DNA of 64,000 nt from Bos javanicus (taxonomy: Eukaryota > Chordata > Mammalia > Artiodactyla > Bovidae): contig NC_083885.1 of NCBI RefSeq assembly GCF_032452875.1, forward strand, positions 31,723,925 to 31,787,924. The letters run 5' to 3'. Both the position numbers and the translations under genes were made by a program. Of the stretch, positions 34,434-47,010 are shown in pieces (within the stretch, counting starts at the first letter, position 1; every line of letters begins with the position of its first letter). A model generated the notes under the pieces. It was not told the DNA's origin. It made no database searches and was given only the letters and a program-made list of their open reading frames with translations.

Positions 34434-34683
34434 TCAAGTCTTCTTCCATTTTTGAATTCTTGATAAGTTTTATTACAGGTTTGTCAATATTATTAGTCTT
34501 TCCAAAGCTAACCAGCAAATAATTTACTTTGAATCTTGTACATCCTCTATATATTTGCTTTCTATTCCATTTAAATTTGCCTTCAACTTTAATACTTTTT
34601 CCTTATACATAATTTTATTTTGCTATTCTTTCATAAACTTTGTTCTGAAGCTTAGTTCATTAGTTTCATTTCTTTCCTTTTTG

Positions 34684-35006
34684 TAACATACAGGTCAGTT
34701 CAGTCACTCAGTCACATCCGACTCTTTGCAACTCCACTCACTGCAGCACGCCAGGCCTCCCTATCGTTCAACAACTCCTGGAGCTTGCTCAAACTCATGT
34801 CCATCGAGTTGGTAATGCCATCCAAACATCTTATCCTCTGACGTCCCCTTCTCCTCCTGCCTTCAATCTTTTCCCAAATCAGGGTCTTTTCCAATGAGTC
34901 AGTTCCCCACATCAGATGCGCCAAAGTATTGGAGTTTCAGCTTCAGTATCAGTCCTTCCAATGAATATTCAGGACTGATTTCCTTTAGATGGTTTTAACA
35001 TACAGG
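34684..35006 (-). mobile_element. BovB LINE 3' end with perfect 11-bp target duplication
   Basis: Minus-strand BovB 3' ~300 bp (34695-34995), from TTTAGATGG/CCTTTAG at the 5' side to the GTCAGTTCAG tail. The flank TAACATACAGG occurs at 34684-34694 and 34996-35006. Confidence 0.95.
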
Positions 35007-35148
35007 AAAAGCTTTAAATTGTGCTGCAAGTACTGCTTTCAGTGAAACAATTTTTTGATGAGTTATTCTCTTTATCATTTGTCAATATATAACCTATCTT
35101 TATTTGCTGTTTTTACTCATAGATTATTATGCAGTACATTTCTAGATT

Positions 35149-35362
35149 GGGCTTCCGTGGTGGCTTAGATGGTAAAGAATCTGCCTGCAATTCAGGAGAC
35201 CTGGGTTCGATTCCTCGGTAGGGAAGATCCCCTGGAGAAGAAAACACAATCCGCTCCAGAAATCTTGCCTGGAGAATTCCATGGACAGAGGAGCCTGGAA
35301 GGCTACAGTTCATGAGGTCACAAAAGAGCTGGACATACTAAATGAATAACACTTTCACTTTC
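35149..35362 (+). mobile_element. Bov-tA SINE
   Basis: Head GGGCTTCCGTGGTGGCTTAG, B box GGTTCGATTCC, tail AACACTTTCACTTTC. Full-length. Confidence 0.94.
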
Positions 35363-36137
35363 TTTTCTATCATTGTTTATATATTTTGAGACCACGTTAC
35401 TCAGTGGAAAAAAGTAATTAATATTGTGATTTTTTTTCACTCACAACTTATCATTTTCAAGTAATGAGTACCTTTATCTGTAACAGACTTTGCCTTGACT
35501 TCCATTTTTCTGTTAATAATATAGATATATGAGCGTAATTTGTTTAGTTTTGGCATACTTTTTTTTTTCCCTTTTGTTTTAGTCATAAGCTTCCTCATTA
35601 TTGTTGCTTGCAATTGCCCAATAACATTAAATCTGGGTTCCTCCTAGAAACACAGATTGATATGTCTTTCTCTGGAGAGATAGTCTGATTGTTTCTGCTG
35701 AGTACCTAGAGGAATGTAAGATCTCTTCCACTTAGTACTGCTTCCAAACTTATCTGAAGATTAAGGGTCCCAAGACCATCAAGGATATGAATACTTAGGA
35801 TAGATAAAAGAACTATGTCCAAAGGATGGGAGAAGTCAGTTATAGATTTGACTTCCTCACTCTAAAATAAGCTTTAAGACCCCAGATCCATATGGGTTGG
35901 GTTTGACCTCTGACTCTGGCTCTTAAGGGCCACAGAACAACAACAAAAAATCACTTGTTTATAATGAATACTTTAGGTTATGTGGAACTTTGGTATTCTT
36001 ATATATTCTGTATGCCTTCATGATGATAGGTTTTCTTCCCAAAATCAGGCTAGAAATTCTGCAATATTTTTTTCACATGTTTAGGTTTTCTGCTTATTTT
36101 TGTTTTGTTTTAACCTAACCACAAGGAGGTTGAAACT
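35363..36137. other. Intergenic
   Basis: No gene or clear repeat recognised. Confidence 0.4.
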
Positions 36138-36448
36138 TTCAATCCTAAAGGAAATCAACCCTAAATATTCATTGGAAGAACTGATGCTGAAGCTGAAGCT
36201 CCACTACTCTGGTAACCTGATATGAAGAGCCAGCTCATTGGAAAAGACCCTGATGCTGGGAAAGACTGAAAGCAAAAGGAGAAGAGGGCAGCAGAGGATG
36301 AGATGGTTGGATAGCATCACCAGCTCAATGGACATGACCTCGAGCCAACTCCAGGAGATAGTGAAGGACAGGGAGCCTGGCATGCTACTCTCCACAGGGT
36401 TGCAAAGAGTCAGACATGAATAAGCAACTGGAAAACAACAACAAAACT
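36138..36448 (+). mobile_element. BovB LINE 3' end, ~310 bp
   Basis: CAATCCTAAAGGAAATCAAC start, then LEKTLMLGKTE and MRWLDSITSSMDM coding blocks, ending with an AACAACAACAA-type tail instead of ACTG repeats. Confidence 0.93.
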
Positions 36449-37165
36449 CAGTATCTGATACCTGTTGTTTGGCTTATTCTATCCTGTCACTACCACAACC
36501 ATAAACTGACGTCCTTTCACAGAGATTTTTTATTCCGTGTTTTATTGACTCACTTCTGTGGAGTGAATTGTGATTTTACACAATGCTAGCTCATCGACTT
36601 CAATATCTCCTTACATTTATAGCTTAAAAAGTTTCCTGATAGGGGGTGGGAATCACACAAGGACTATAGTGATTGAATTCCCACAGACAAATTATGACTA
36701 AATTAGGATTAATTTACCAGGTTGTTTACTTCCATTTTCCGGCATTCACACACATGCATATTATCACTAGGTTTGCCTATCAAATCCTACTTTATTCAGT
36801 ACAGGCCAATACTTTGACTTTCCACCTCCAGCCACTGAACTTGGAAAGTAACTCCAGAGTACTCACTTTACTTTTTTTAGAAATAAATCAGTATAGTATA
36901 ATGTCTGGCACATAGTAGACTTTTAATATGTTTGTTTAATATATGTTGTAGAAGTGAAAAAAGGTGTTAAATTGTATCTACCAAATGTCAGATAAAAATT
37001 CAGTGGTCAGTTTGTCAAGCTGTTGTTTGATGTTTATATTTCATCTAAGAAAATGGATACCTAAAAATCATAGTAGGAACATAATTAAATTTTTGCACAC
37101 TCTATATTTATATCTACATATATCTACATAATGTGTGCATATATATATATCATATATATGATATA
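36449..37165. other. Intergenic with a MIR-like end
   Basis: No gene recognised. 'aatgtctggcacatagtaga' at 36900-36920 resembles the end of a minus-strand MIR. 37100-37165 is TA-rich. Confidence 0.4.
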
Positions 37166-37385
37166 TTGTTGCTGTTTAGTCACTAAATCAAGCCCGGCTC
37201 TTTTTTGACCCCATGGACTGCAGCCCGCCAGGCTCCTCTGTCCATTGGATTTCCCAGGCAAGCATAATGGAGTGGGTTGCCATTTCCTTCTCCAGAGGAT
37301 CTTCCAGATTCAGGGATCAAAGTCCACCTCCTGCACCTCCTCCATTTCAGGCAGATTCTTTAGTGTGAAGCCACCAGGGAAACCC
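37166..37385 (-). mobile_element. Bov-tA SINE
   Basis: Minus-strand head GGGTTTCCCTGGTGGCTTCA ending at 37385; GTGACTAAACAGCAACAA tail near 37166, inside a TA-rich target. Confidence 0.92.
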
Positions 37386-37602
37386 ATATGTATATAAATG
37401 TGTATATATAAATATTCCTCTCTTAAAAAATTTGGCAATGCTTTGTTTTGTTTTTCACATGAGTTCTTAAACACATGAATTAACACTGAATGTAATTTCC
37501 GTAAAAGTGAAAATTGAATTCTCTCTAGGGAGTATGTTTATTCCTCCTATCAATCTTCAGCTTTTAAAATGGAATGTTAACATCATTTTGGGATGCACCA
37601 AG

Positions 37603-37635
37603 GTGTGTGCATGTGTGTGTGTGTGTGTGTGTGTA
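37603..37635. repeat. (GT)n microsatellite
   Basis: GT run with one CA interruption. Confidence 0.93.
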
Positions 37636-37699
37636 CAATATATTTCAAAATGACAGAAAGACAAATTGAGCAACACATCATTGCTTTAGGCACAGTTTT

Positions 37700-38200
37700 T
37701 AACAAAGAAGTAGTTACTCTGCTGGATATTGCCTATTTCACTTCCCATGCCTATTCTCCTCCCTTCTCTCCACTACTCGCTGTCCTGGGAGGCTGAATAA
37801 AAGAACTGCATCTGCAGACTCCCTGATATGCTCCTTCAGTTGTGTTTAGATGAATGGGTGCACTGGTGGGCATGAAGGGAAAGAAGACAGTAAATGTATA
37901 GATTGTCTAGACTGTCATTCACACAGAAGTCACTGTGCCTCTCCAGGGAACTTTCTCTTTGCATCTCTGGTTCTGGGTTATTGGTACCTACTGTTTTCCC
38001 CCATTCTTCAGGATTTGCAGTAGTTATATCTCTGTTTTTGCTAATCTTGGGTTTCCACCCTATTTTTGTGTGTGTTCTCCTGTTCCCTGCCTGTACTTTT
38101 ATGAATAGTACTTAATTAAACTTTCCTCCAGTTACACTAATTTGAGTGGTTCATTTGTTTCCTATGGCCACCCTAAGTGATGCAGGAGAGTAGACTCTCA
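37700..38200 (+). repeat. Ancient repeat-like segment, family unassigned
   Basis: 'ctgtcctgggaggctgaata', 'attaaactttcctccagtta' and 'atttgagtggttcatttg' recall the 3' part of an old mammalian interspersed repeat, but I cannot name the family. The ORF at 37894-38115 lies in it and has no protein motif. Confidence 0.35.
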
Positions 38201-38689
38201 GTTATCCAAGACCCACAATAACTGACCAAAGTCTTTAGTTAGTATGCAAAAAGATATCGTTTAATTCATACAAAAATTTCCATTCTTAGCTCAAATACCT
38301 CTGGACCATTGATTCCCCACAATTAACATTAAGGTGAAAATGTTACCCTAACATGAAACTATGAAAGGAGTCAGCAAACAAAGCTTTGAGTATTGGCTTT
38401 GCTCCCTGAGCATTCTCTATAACAAAGGGATGCTCTCCATAGAAAAGACTTTACCACAGCCTATCCCAACTGAGAAAAGGGTATTTCTACTATTACAGCC
38501 TACCATTACAGCCTTCCTGTCTCAACAACAGTGGACAAATATAAGAACTACTTGTAAAGGTCACAACCTAGGGACACAAGTCCACTAAAGACTGATATTT
38601 AATCATAAGATTGCTATCAATCTTTGTAAAATTATTTTAAAATTTATAAGGAAAGGCAAAAGACCTAGAATAACCTACAAAATACTAAA

Positions 38690-38735
38690 GAAAAAGAAAA
38701 AGTAGGAGGAGGAAAAGGAGGAGAAGGAGAAGAAA
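38690..38735. repeat. GGA/GAA purine-rich tract within L1
   Basis: AGGAGGAGGAAAAGGAGGA-type run, an expansion relative to the L1 text around it. Confidence 0.85.
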
Positions 38736-40136
38736 GTTGGAGAACTCACACTATCCTTTATCAAGATTTACTATAGAACTATACTAACCTAGACTACATA
38801 GTATTGGTGAAACAGAATCAGTGAAACAGAATAGAGACCCCAGAAATAGATCCATATATATAATTGGACTTTGACTAAGGAGCAAAGTCCAATTAATAAA
38901 AAAATATAATCACTTCAACAAATAATAATGGAGCAATTCAATATCCATGTGCCATGTGCAAATCTGAAACCGGCACACACTGTAACCCTTTTACTAAAAT
39001 GAAATTTTAAAAAAATGGATTATAGATTTAGATGTGAAATGGAAAACTATAAAACATTTAGAAGAAAACATAGAAGAGAGTCTTAAGGACCTTAGGTGAA
39101 TGCTGACATGTAATAACAAAAGCATAATTTATAAGAACAAAATTTAATAAGATAGACTTCATTAAAATTTCAAATTCTACTCTGTGAAAGACACTGTTAA
39201 GATAATGAAAAGGAGAAACATACTGGAACAGAAATCATCTCTGATAAAGGACATATATCCCAAATATAGAAAGAACTTTTAATAATCAACAATGGTCCCA
39301 GACAAATAGGCAAAAAGTCTAAAAAGACATCTTACCAAAGAAGACATGTGGATGAAAATAAGAATAATTTTACATTAGGGAACTTCTAATTCAAATAACA
39401 AGACTTCACTTCACACCTATTACAATGACTAAGATGTCCTTTCCCCCAAAAAATAAATAACAAATAAACCAAAACAAAACCAAACCCTGAGAATATCTAC
39501 TATTGAAGAGGATGAGGAACAAAAGTGACTCATACTCTTTGCTGATGAGACTGCAAAATGGTAAAGATACTTCTTAAAGTTGTATGAGAATCTCTTATAA
39601 CATGGTCTAGTGATCATGCTCCTAGGTATCCATTCAACTTATTTGAAAACTCATGTCCACATAAAAACCTTCACAAAAGTGAATGGATCCAGTCTGAAAA
39701 GACTACACACTTAATGTCCTCAATTGTAACCTTTTCTGGAAAAAGGAAAACTATAAGGATTGTTTAAAAATAATAATAATAATAATCAGTGGTTCCTATG
39801 AGTTTGGGAGGATGGGATGCTACTGTAGAGATTAAGTACAAAGGAATTTTTGTAGGTGAAACTTTTCTATATAAAACCATAATGGTTATTTCATAACACT
39901 GTGAATCTGCCAAAATCCATAGAACTTAGGACAAAGAGTGAACCTTAATGTATGCAAATTTTAAAAACTCATTTAGAATGTTATGGGATCCTTAGATGGA
40001 ATTGAGAAGGTGATAAAACAACTCCATTACAGATATATGAACTAACCTTACTACAGGATGTTGGGGGAAAGGATGTTGATCTAAGTAACTTTGAAAACAA
40101 GTGGAATCTTAAGACTAAAGGCAAAATAAACTACTT

Positions 40137-40376
40137 AAGCAGTATGTATACTGGGGCTCCCCGGGTGACTCAGTGGTAAAGAATCTGCCTGCAATGCAGG
40201 AGACATGGGTTCAATCCATGAGTCTGGAAGATTCCCTCAAGAAGGAAATGGCAACCTACTCCAGTATTCTTTCCTGGGAAATCCCATGGACAGAGAAGCC
40301 TGGCAGGCCACAGTCCATAGGATCGCAAAAGAGTTGGGCATGATGTAGCAACTAAATAACAATAACAAAGCAGTAT
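40137..40376 (+). mobile_element. Bov-tA SINE with 9-bp target duplication
   Basis: Element 40153-40367: head GGGGCTCCCCGGGTGACTCA, tail ATGTAGCAACTAAATAACAA. Flank AAGCAGTAT at 40137-40145 and 40368-40376, from L1 3' UTR. Confidence 0.93.
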
Positions 40377-41745
40377 AGTAAGCTGATGAAATGGTTTACT
40401 ATGAGGGTACAGGTTAACAGCTGTGATACTGCCTTACATGTAAACTGGAAACAAGCATTACGCAAATAAGTGCCCAATGGTAAGAGTTAGATTCCTCACT
40501 GTTGGGAGGTTACTAATAAACAAGAGAAGGCTAGAATGATTCATGCAGTAATGCATTTAAATTGAATGTATCAGTATGAAGCTATGTTAACTTAATATAA
40601 ATGTAGATGTGTACAAATAGGAGTATTTGTACATATATGTATATACACAGTTTAGTACACTCATATAGAAGTCCATGTTTTATCATCTGAGAGGGTCCAG
40701 GAGCGTCTATACTAGACTGGCAATAATCACACTTAGCACCCAGAACTTGGATTCAAATACCATTCTTCAGTAAAAGAAACAAAGGCTCCCAGGAGCAACT
40801 GCTGATTAATTACATGAAAAGAATTATACAAGGTGAGCTTGGAGCATCCTGTAGTAAGAAAATATAAGAGAGTGCTAAAAAAAGTATCCCTCAATAGTGG
40901 TAGTATTTCAAAGGGAAATGAGAGCCAAATGAAGAGTTCCCCAAAGCAAAAGCTGGAGTAATTTTTTAAAAGTAGAATTGGATTATAAACCAAAGTATAA
41001 AATAAAAAACAATGAGTCCATACAGGTATAAATGAGGCATTGGATGATTAAATAAATGGGGTAGAAGAAACAAATATCCTATAGAGAAGAATTTCAAATA
41101 ATTTATAGATACTCTGCCCTCGGGAGGTGAATCGAAATTCCCCGCTCCTTAAACGCTGTCTGTACACATGACTTCCTTCCGGAGAGAAGAGTATGAAAAA
41201 GCAGAGGAAAAAATAAACTACAGTGGAATTACCAACATACTACCTTAGCCAAGTGATCAAGGTTAACATCAATGGTAATAAATCAAGTTGATATGAGCCT
41301 TTGATATGTGATTAAAACACCATTTCCCCCTATGATATTCCTCCTCCAAATTCATAGTCTCAGTCTAATTATGAGAAAAACATTAGACAAATCCTGATTG
41401 AAGGACACTCTATAATACTTGACTAAAACTTAAGGTTATCAAGAACAAGAAAAGTCTGAGAAACTGTCATAGTCAAAAGGAGATTTAAGGTGTATTATGA
41501 GAAAGTGTAATGTGATATTCTAGATGAGACCTACCTAGAGCATCTTAAAAAAGACGTTAAATAACTACTAAGTATGGGCTTTACTTACATCAATATTGGC
41601 TCAGTAATTGTGACAAGTTTGTCACAGTAATATGTTGATAATAAAGGATATCGTATGCAGTTTGTGAGAACTCTTTGTACTATGTTGGCAAATTTTTAAT
41701 AGCCAAAACTTTCTAAAATTACAAGTTTATTTTAAGAGTTCAGTG

Positions 41746-43076
41746 GATTAATACTAAAATCTTCATGATGCGTGGTATGCAGTTAACAACACATACTATA
41801 TATTGTGATGATATGAAACAATCCACCTTGACCACTGTTATTTCCTTTAAAGTGAAAATTTTCTATAATCGAGAAAAATTCAGCCATGAAGTTTGTAGAT
41901 AATACTGGGGATCTGCGATGTTACCCTTTAAAGCTGAAACAAATTGTTGCAAAAGTTTAATTTACACCTGCCATCTTCACATCCTTCAATCAACTAATCT
42001 CATATCACAGTAGAATCAAATGTAAAGAGGACTCAAGTAATTTTTCAGTCATATCCTCTAAATTCTTGTGCTCATAAATTTACACTAAATTGCCTTTATT
42101 TCTGTACTGCTCTTTTTTTTTTAACCATCCCAAATTTGTACAATTTAATCTGTACTCCAAAATACATTTATTTTATAGCTGTCCCTCTTTCCTTCATTAT
42201 TTATGTGTAGTTATTTCTTTACTATCTCTAACTTTCTTTAAATATCAGTTTAAATATTAAATGTCTCATAAATTCATTAATTTGTGATGTTTATATTATC
42301 ATCTGCATGCAGGAGAGTCTGAAACCTATAATATCTAGTCTCAGCCAGTTGGTTAAGTCCCACATTTCTTTTTCAAAGAAAAAGAACCACCTTCCAGTCA
42401 TCTTCATCCGCATTTCTAACAAGTACTTCATATTTAGCATACAACCCTCATTGAGACAGCACTCTGTCCATTATCAATGGCATTTAACAAGTGTATCCAA
42501 AATACACTCGTTGTCATGGATACATCTTTCCTCCTCATGTTTCTACTTCAGTCCCTGGACATAATCCTCAAACTCCATTCTTACTTGTGTTGTTTTCATT
42601 CCATTGACTCCATTCACAGTTTTAACTTTTCTGAAAAGTATCTTTATAACTTTGTCTTTATACTTCAAAAACAAATACAGCCATTGCCTTTGAAATGCCA
42701 TCCCATGCTGTTGACTTTTGTAATATGTATGTACTTCATTTAAAAGATGTCTCAAAGGATACAATTACACAGTTTTAGAAATGAGAGGAATAAACAGCAA
42801 ACTCCTTGCTTCATCCCTTATTCCAGAGAGTAGGTAAATGATACAAGAAAAGAAGATGATAGACTTTAAGAGAAATAGAGAAGGTGAAGAATCAGATATG
42901 CAGCAGGGAAAAATGATATGTAATTTTGCACATCTTGCTTCCATATGGCCAGAGTTCAAGACAGTGATATCTCCAAAGATATTAATAATGTATAGGTTTT
43001 TGTGTTGCGTGTATTCACTTTATTACTATGCTATATAAATATATTGTAGTTTTATAAAAAATATTATATAATGAGT
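41746..43076. other. Intergenic
   Basis: No gene recognised. Overlapping ORFs at 42307-42564 and 42477-42743 on the plus strand have no motif and low-complexity-free but AT-rich composition; I treat them as chance. No repeat assigned. Confidence 0.4.
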
Positions 43077-43292
43077 ATATATGATAAAGTGAAAGTGAAA
43101 GTTGCTGAGTCGTGTCCAGCTCTTCGTGACCCCATGGACTGTATAGTCCATGGAATTCTCTAGGCCAGAATACTGGAGTGGGTAGCCTTTCTCTTCTCCA
43201 GGGGATCTTCCCAACCAGGGATTGAACCCAAGTCTCCCACATTGCAGGCAGATTCTTTGTCACCTGAGCCACAAGGGAAGCCCATATATGAT
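43077..43292 (-). mobile_element. Bov-tA SINE with 9-bp target duplication
   Basis: Element 43086-43283; minus-strand head GGGCTTCCCTTGTGGCTCAG at 43283. Flank ATATATGAT at 43077-43085 and 43284-43292, in an AT-rich target. Confidence 0.93.
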
Positions 43293-44550
43293 TAAGTACT
43301 CTCCAAAATGAAGCCATTTATATATAATTCCCATAAAAATAAATTTATATTAGAAGCCTTCTTACTATGCATGTATGCATCTTATATGTGCAAGGGTTCC
43401 TAAATCGCCAGTTACTACAATATTTTCTTTATTGAACATAATGAGCAATTGTCCACTTGATTTTCATTTGCTTTCTCCCCAGTCATTCTTAAAGATCTCC
43501 ATCTGTTATTTAGGCTCAATGAGAGGGAGTAACAAAAAACTGCTCTGTTAAATAACCAGATCCAGATCTCTATTTTCACTCTGATACCAATTTTCGTTAA
43601 TCTTAAGAGCAAGACAATTGTTTTTAAGTAAAAAGAACTATATTTTATTGGTTCTCCTTAAAATCCGAATTCAATATCTAACAAAGTATTCACTATATTT
43701 ACTACAGAAATGACATTTTAATCTAATCCACATCCTTTGCAAGTTTTCTTTGCCCAAGTCCAGTTTTTCTTCCTTTCACACAGGGCCATAAGAAATTATC
43801 TATCATGGTTTACTCACTTATTTTTCATTACTAGAGTCATGAAAGAGGGATAAAATCCATGTATGGAAAGGCACACTCTTACAAAGATATAAGGCATTTT
43901 CAACTTGACACATGAATTCAAAGAGATCCTAAAGATATTTCTTTAGCAAATTTGAAAAGCTCACTTGGCAAAAAAAATCCAGATGGATAGCCTATTGGGA
44001 GGTAGGAAAAAAAAGAAAGAAAATATGTTAATAGAAGAAGAGCTTTACCATATATATGTAATAAAAATACAAAACATACATTTGAGAACACACATATTCA
44101 TCCACATGTATACTTTAGTCCTGGTATAGAAATAGAATTAGCTGTTTATATGATATACTGAATTCAGAATATGATAATGCCAACATTTTTAGTCAGCAAG
44201 AGAGGACATGTTTTTTGACAAGTGTAATTGAAATAACTGGTTAGGATTTTAGGGGAAAGGAGGCAGTAAAATACATTTCAGTAAACATTAGATTAAAGGA
44301 AAATGTTAAACCTTAAATGGCTAACAAAATGTGACATATTTATTTCAAAGTCTTACTTTGAAAAAAGACTTTTTAATGACAGAAATTTTAACAATCATGA
44401 TATATAATTTCACAATCATAATTCAAAACAACAAAAATTAAAAAGTTGATTAAAAAAAATAGGCAATGAGTTAATTAACATCTATACACCCCCACATGCA
44501 CACAAAAACACAGTAATAAATTTTAGGTTGATGAAAGGTGTGACTGAGAA

Positions 44551-44604
<54 letters not shown>

Positions 44605-45659
44605 TAGCCCCATTTGGATATTTATCACTCATTTCTTTACCCAACTGATATTTCTTCCTCAACACTATGCCACTAGCCTTGAAAATATCCCTGTCAGTTA
44701 AAGAAGGGAGAAGATATATTTTACATCTGTTAAGCAGACTTAAAAAATAGAGACATATTAAGCAAGTTTTTAAAATTAAATTAAACCAGAAACAAGATTT
44801 ATGATGCTTCTCTGAAAAATTTTTGACCTGATTTTCTAGTGTACTGATAATTCTAGAATGAAAGACAGTGAGGACGCATGAGAAAATAGTAGCACCATAC
44901 CTTAGACACAACTAAGAAAAATGTTAAGATGCTTCTCAGGGCTATTCAAAGAATAAGAAGATAAAAAAAAAAAAAGTTGGGGGATAGGAAAAGGAGATAA
45001 AAACCCATGAGAGGCACATAAAAATGATTAATACATTTTCAATATTAAAGATTCTAAATGATGGATGAAATTTTAATTTTAAAAATTAATCCAGAACAGA
45101 AATGAAAATTTCAGAAAATGTTTTTTGGCACTTTTGAAAATTATTGAGAATATGAAGCCTTTTGTAATAGAAATTAAAATGAGATGCAAAACTGGGCATC
45201 CATACAGCAATAGAATAGTAAGGCAACAGACCTAGACTAAAGAGAAAAATTCAAAACAGTAGCCATTAAAAGGACACTAGAAATTGCTTAAAAAAAAAAA
45301 AAAGGCAGTGTAAATAGAACTCAAAATGGTGAAAATACATAGAGAAAAAGAGTAAAAACAAGAAGGGCTAAGCTCTACTGCTATTTCCAGATTCAAATAC
45401 ACCAGCTTCCTCTTTCTTTTCTTTTCCACTCAAGAAATACCATAACTCATAAATTCCACAGAACTACTGAACAATGATATTTACAAATTCATTTTCTTGC
45501 ACAGATCTTGCTTTCCTCTCTTCAATGAGCTAGCTTCTGTTCACCTCAGATCTCAGATGGAATATTAGATCATTATTGCATTTCCTTCCTGGTCTGTCTA
45601 GTTTGTAAACACCTGTTTTAAACTTCATGCTCTCTTAATACCATCCTTTTACAAGTAAA

Positions 45660-45663
<4 letters not shown>
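43293..45663. other. Intergenic AT-rich region
   Basis: No gene recognised over about 2.4 kb apart from the microsatellite listed separately. The minus-strand ORF at 44471-44911 reads through the GT/GA microsatellite and has no motif. Confidence 0.4.
44553..44603. repeat. Compound (GT)n(GA)n microsatellite
   Basis: About 15 GT units directly joined to about 11 GA units. Confidence 0.97.
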
Positions 45664-45710
<47 letters not shown>

Positions 45711-45730
45711 TATAGTATGTGTGTGTGTTT
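45664..45730. repeat. Compound (TA)n(CA)n...(GT)n microsatellite
   Basis: About 17 TA units, then about 6 CA units, then a short GT run after TATAG; the CA and GT parts are mutually complementary and could pair. Confidence 0.96.
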
Positions 45731-45872
45731 GTTGTCACTGAGATTTTACATGAATTTATTTTATTACTTGATTAATATACACTACCCTTTACTACACTAT
45801 GCATTCCTTACCATGTATCTACAATGTGCCAGGACAAAAGTAGGAGTTCCTTTAATTCTATAAAAAACTTTC

Positions 45873-45874
<2 letters not shown>

Positions 45875-45908
<34 letters not shown>
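45875..45908. repeat. (GT)n microsatellite
   Basis: About 16 GT units immediately upstream of a SINE. Confidence 0.96.
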
Positions 45909-45911
45909 TTG

Positions 45912-46105
45912 TGTCTCCTAGATTGGTAAAGAATCTGCCTGCAATGCAGGAGAGGGTTCAGTCCCTGGGTGGGGAAGATCCCCTGCAGAAAGGAATGGCA
46001 ACCCACTCTATTATTTTTGCCTGCAGAATCCCACGGACAGAGGAACAGAGTGGGCTACAGTCCATCAAGTCACAAAGAATCGGACATGACTGAGAGATTG
46101 ATTAT
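45912..46105 (+). mobile_element. Bov-tA SINE, head truncated
   Basis: Begins around TTGGTAAAGAATCTGCCTGC (the first ~15 bases of the head are altered or replaced by the GT run) and ends GGACATGACTGAGAGATTGA. Confidence 0.9.
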
Positions 46106-46228
46106 TTCCTAGAGTGGCCTAAACTATTTATTTTCTGAATCTATTTGATTCAGGAAATACATTCTGTGTTCTTCTTTTGGTTACTTGGCCAAGTTCAGAT
46201 ATTTTCTATTATCCTTTATGCACACCCA

Positions 46229-46262
46229 TGTGTGTTTGTGTGTTTGTGAGTGTGTTTGTGTA
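46229..46262. repeat. Imperfect GT/TTTG tract
   Basis: GTGTTTGTGTGTTTGTGAG-type imperfect run. Confidence 0.85.
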
Positions 46263-46579
46263 TGCTGTTTTTCACTAATCTCATAAATGAGTGACAATTT
46301 AAAGTAAAAATATCACTGGCGTTGGTGTCTAACAATAAGTGTAAGAGATATTATGATTCACGTCTAACATCATGTTTTTGGGAAGAAAACTCATCAGCTA
46401 TCATTATGATTAACATCTTTATTATCACTACAAGAAAACAACAGTAATATAAAAATCCTCAATGTATTAAATGCTTACCATGAGTTGTGTTCTGTACTGA
46501 ACACTATGAATACAGGATTTATAAGCCAGTAGCAACCTCCTTACTGCCTCCATATTACAATTGGTTAAAACCCACCATC

Positions 46580-46780
46580 TCTCGTGGCTCAGCTGGTAAA
46601 GAATTCACCTGCAATGTGGGAGACCTAGGTTCGATCCCTGGGTTGGGAAGATTCCCTGGAGAAGGGAAAGGCTACCCACTCCCAGAATTCTGGCCTGGAG
46701 AATTCCATGGAATCTGTAGTCCATGGGGTTGCAAAGAGTCAGACATGACTGAGTGACTTTCACTTCACTTCACTTCACCA
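46580..46780 (+). mobile_element. Bov-tA SINE with CACTT tail
   Basis: Head TCTCGTGGCTCAGCTGGTAA, B box GGTTCGATCCC, ends GAGTGACTTTCACTTCACTT with a CACTT repeat tail. A 7-bp CACCATC at 46573-46579 and 46776-46782 may be the target duplication. Confidence 0.92.
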
Positions 46781-46859
46781 TCACAGATGTAAATAACAGT
46801 TTAATCCATACATGAGTCAGAATTTGAATCAGGTTGGATGGAATCAAAAACCCTTTGCT

Positions 46860-47010
46860 TTTCCCTGATCAATGCTGCCTCTCTGAGCCTCATTCCTCAG
46901 CATAAAAAAGAGGTGAGAAAGCCTACTACAAGGTGTCTCTAAGGATTACATGTGATACAAGAACATAGCTATTCCAGGATCTAGAACATACCAGGGGTTC
47001 AATAAATATC
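46860..47010 (-). repeat. MIR-like SINE relic
   Basis: Plus-strand text 'gagcctcattcctcagcat', 'aggattacatgtgatacaa' and 'ttcaataaatatctactg' matches a reverse MIR in order, strongly diverged. Confidence 0.5.

Larger units (their letters stand above)
38610..41745 (+). mobile_element. Old L1 LINE, 3' ORF2 and 3' UTR
   Basis: Begins in late ORF2 (GGAAAGGCAAAAGACCTAGA at 38651; GAACTCACACTATCC near 38742; AAACAGAATAGAGACCC near 38825; GAAGAAAACATAGAAGAGAG near 39061) and continues through a long 3' UTR (GTTATGGGATCCTTAG near 39981; GGCAAAATAAACTAC) to 'ggatatcgtatgcag' and 'aactctttgtac' near 41690. All frames broken. Interrupted by a Bov-tA at 40153. Confidence 0.8.

Noticed and set aside
42307..42743. 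Two overlapping plus-strand ORFs considered as a possible processed pseudogene
   Set aside because: I could not recognise any protein family, and no poly(A) tail or flanking duplication is visible.
44553..44603. Regular short repeats considered as a CRISPR-like array
   Set aside because: Simple dinucleotide repeats without unique spacers in a mammalian genome.
44471..44911. 146-codon minus-strand ORF, the longest not belonging to a retroelement
   Set aside because: It runs through the GT/GA microsatellite (Thr-His and Leu-Ser repeats) and has no other domain.
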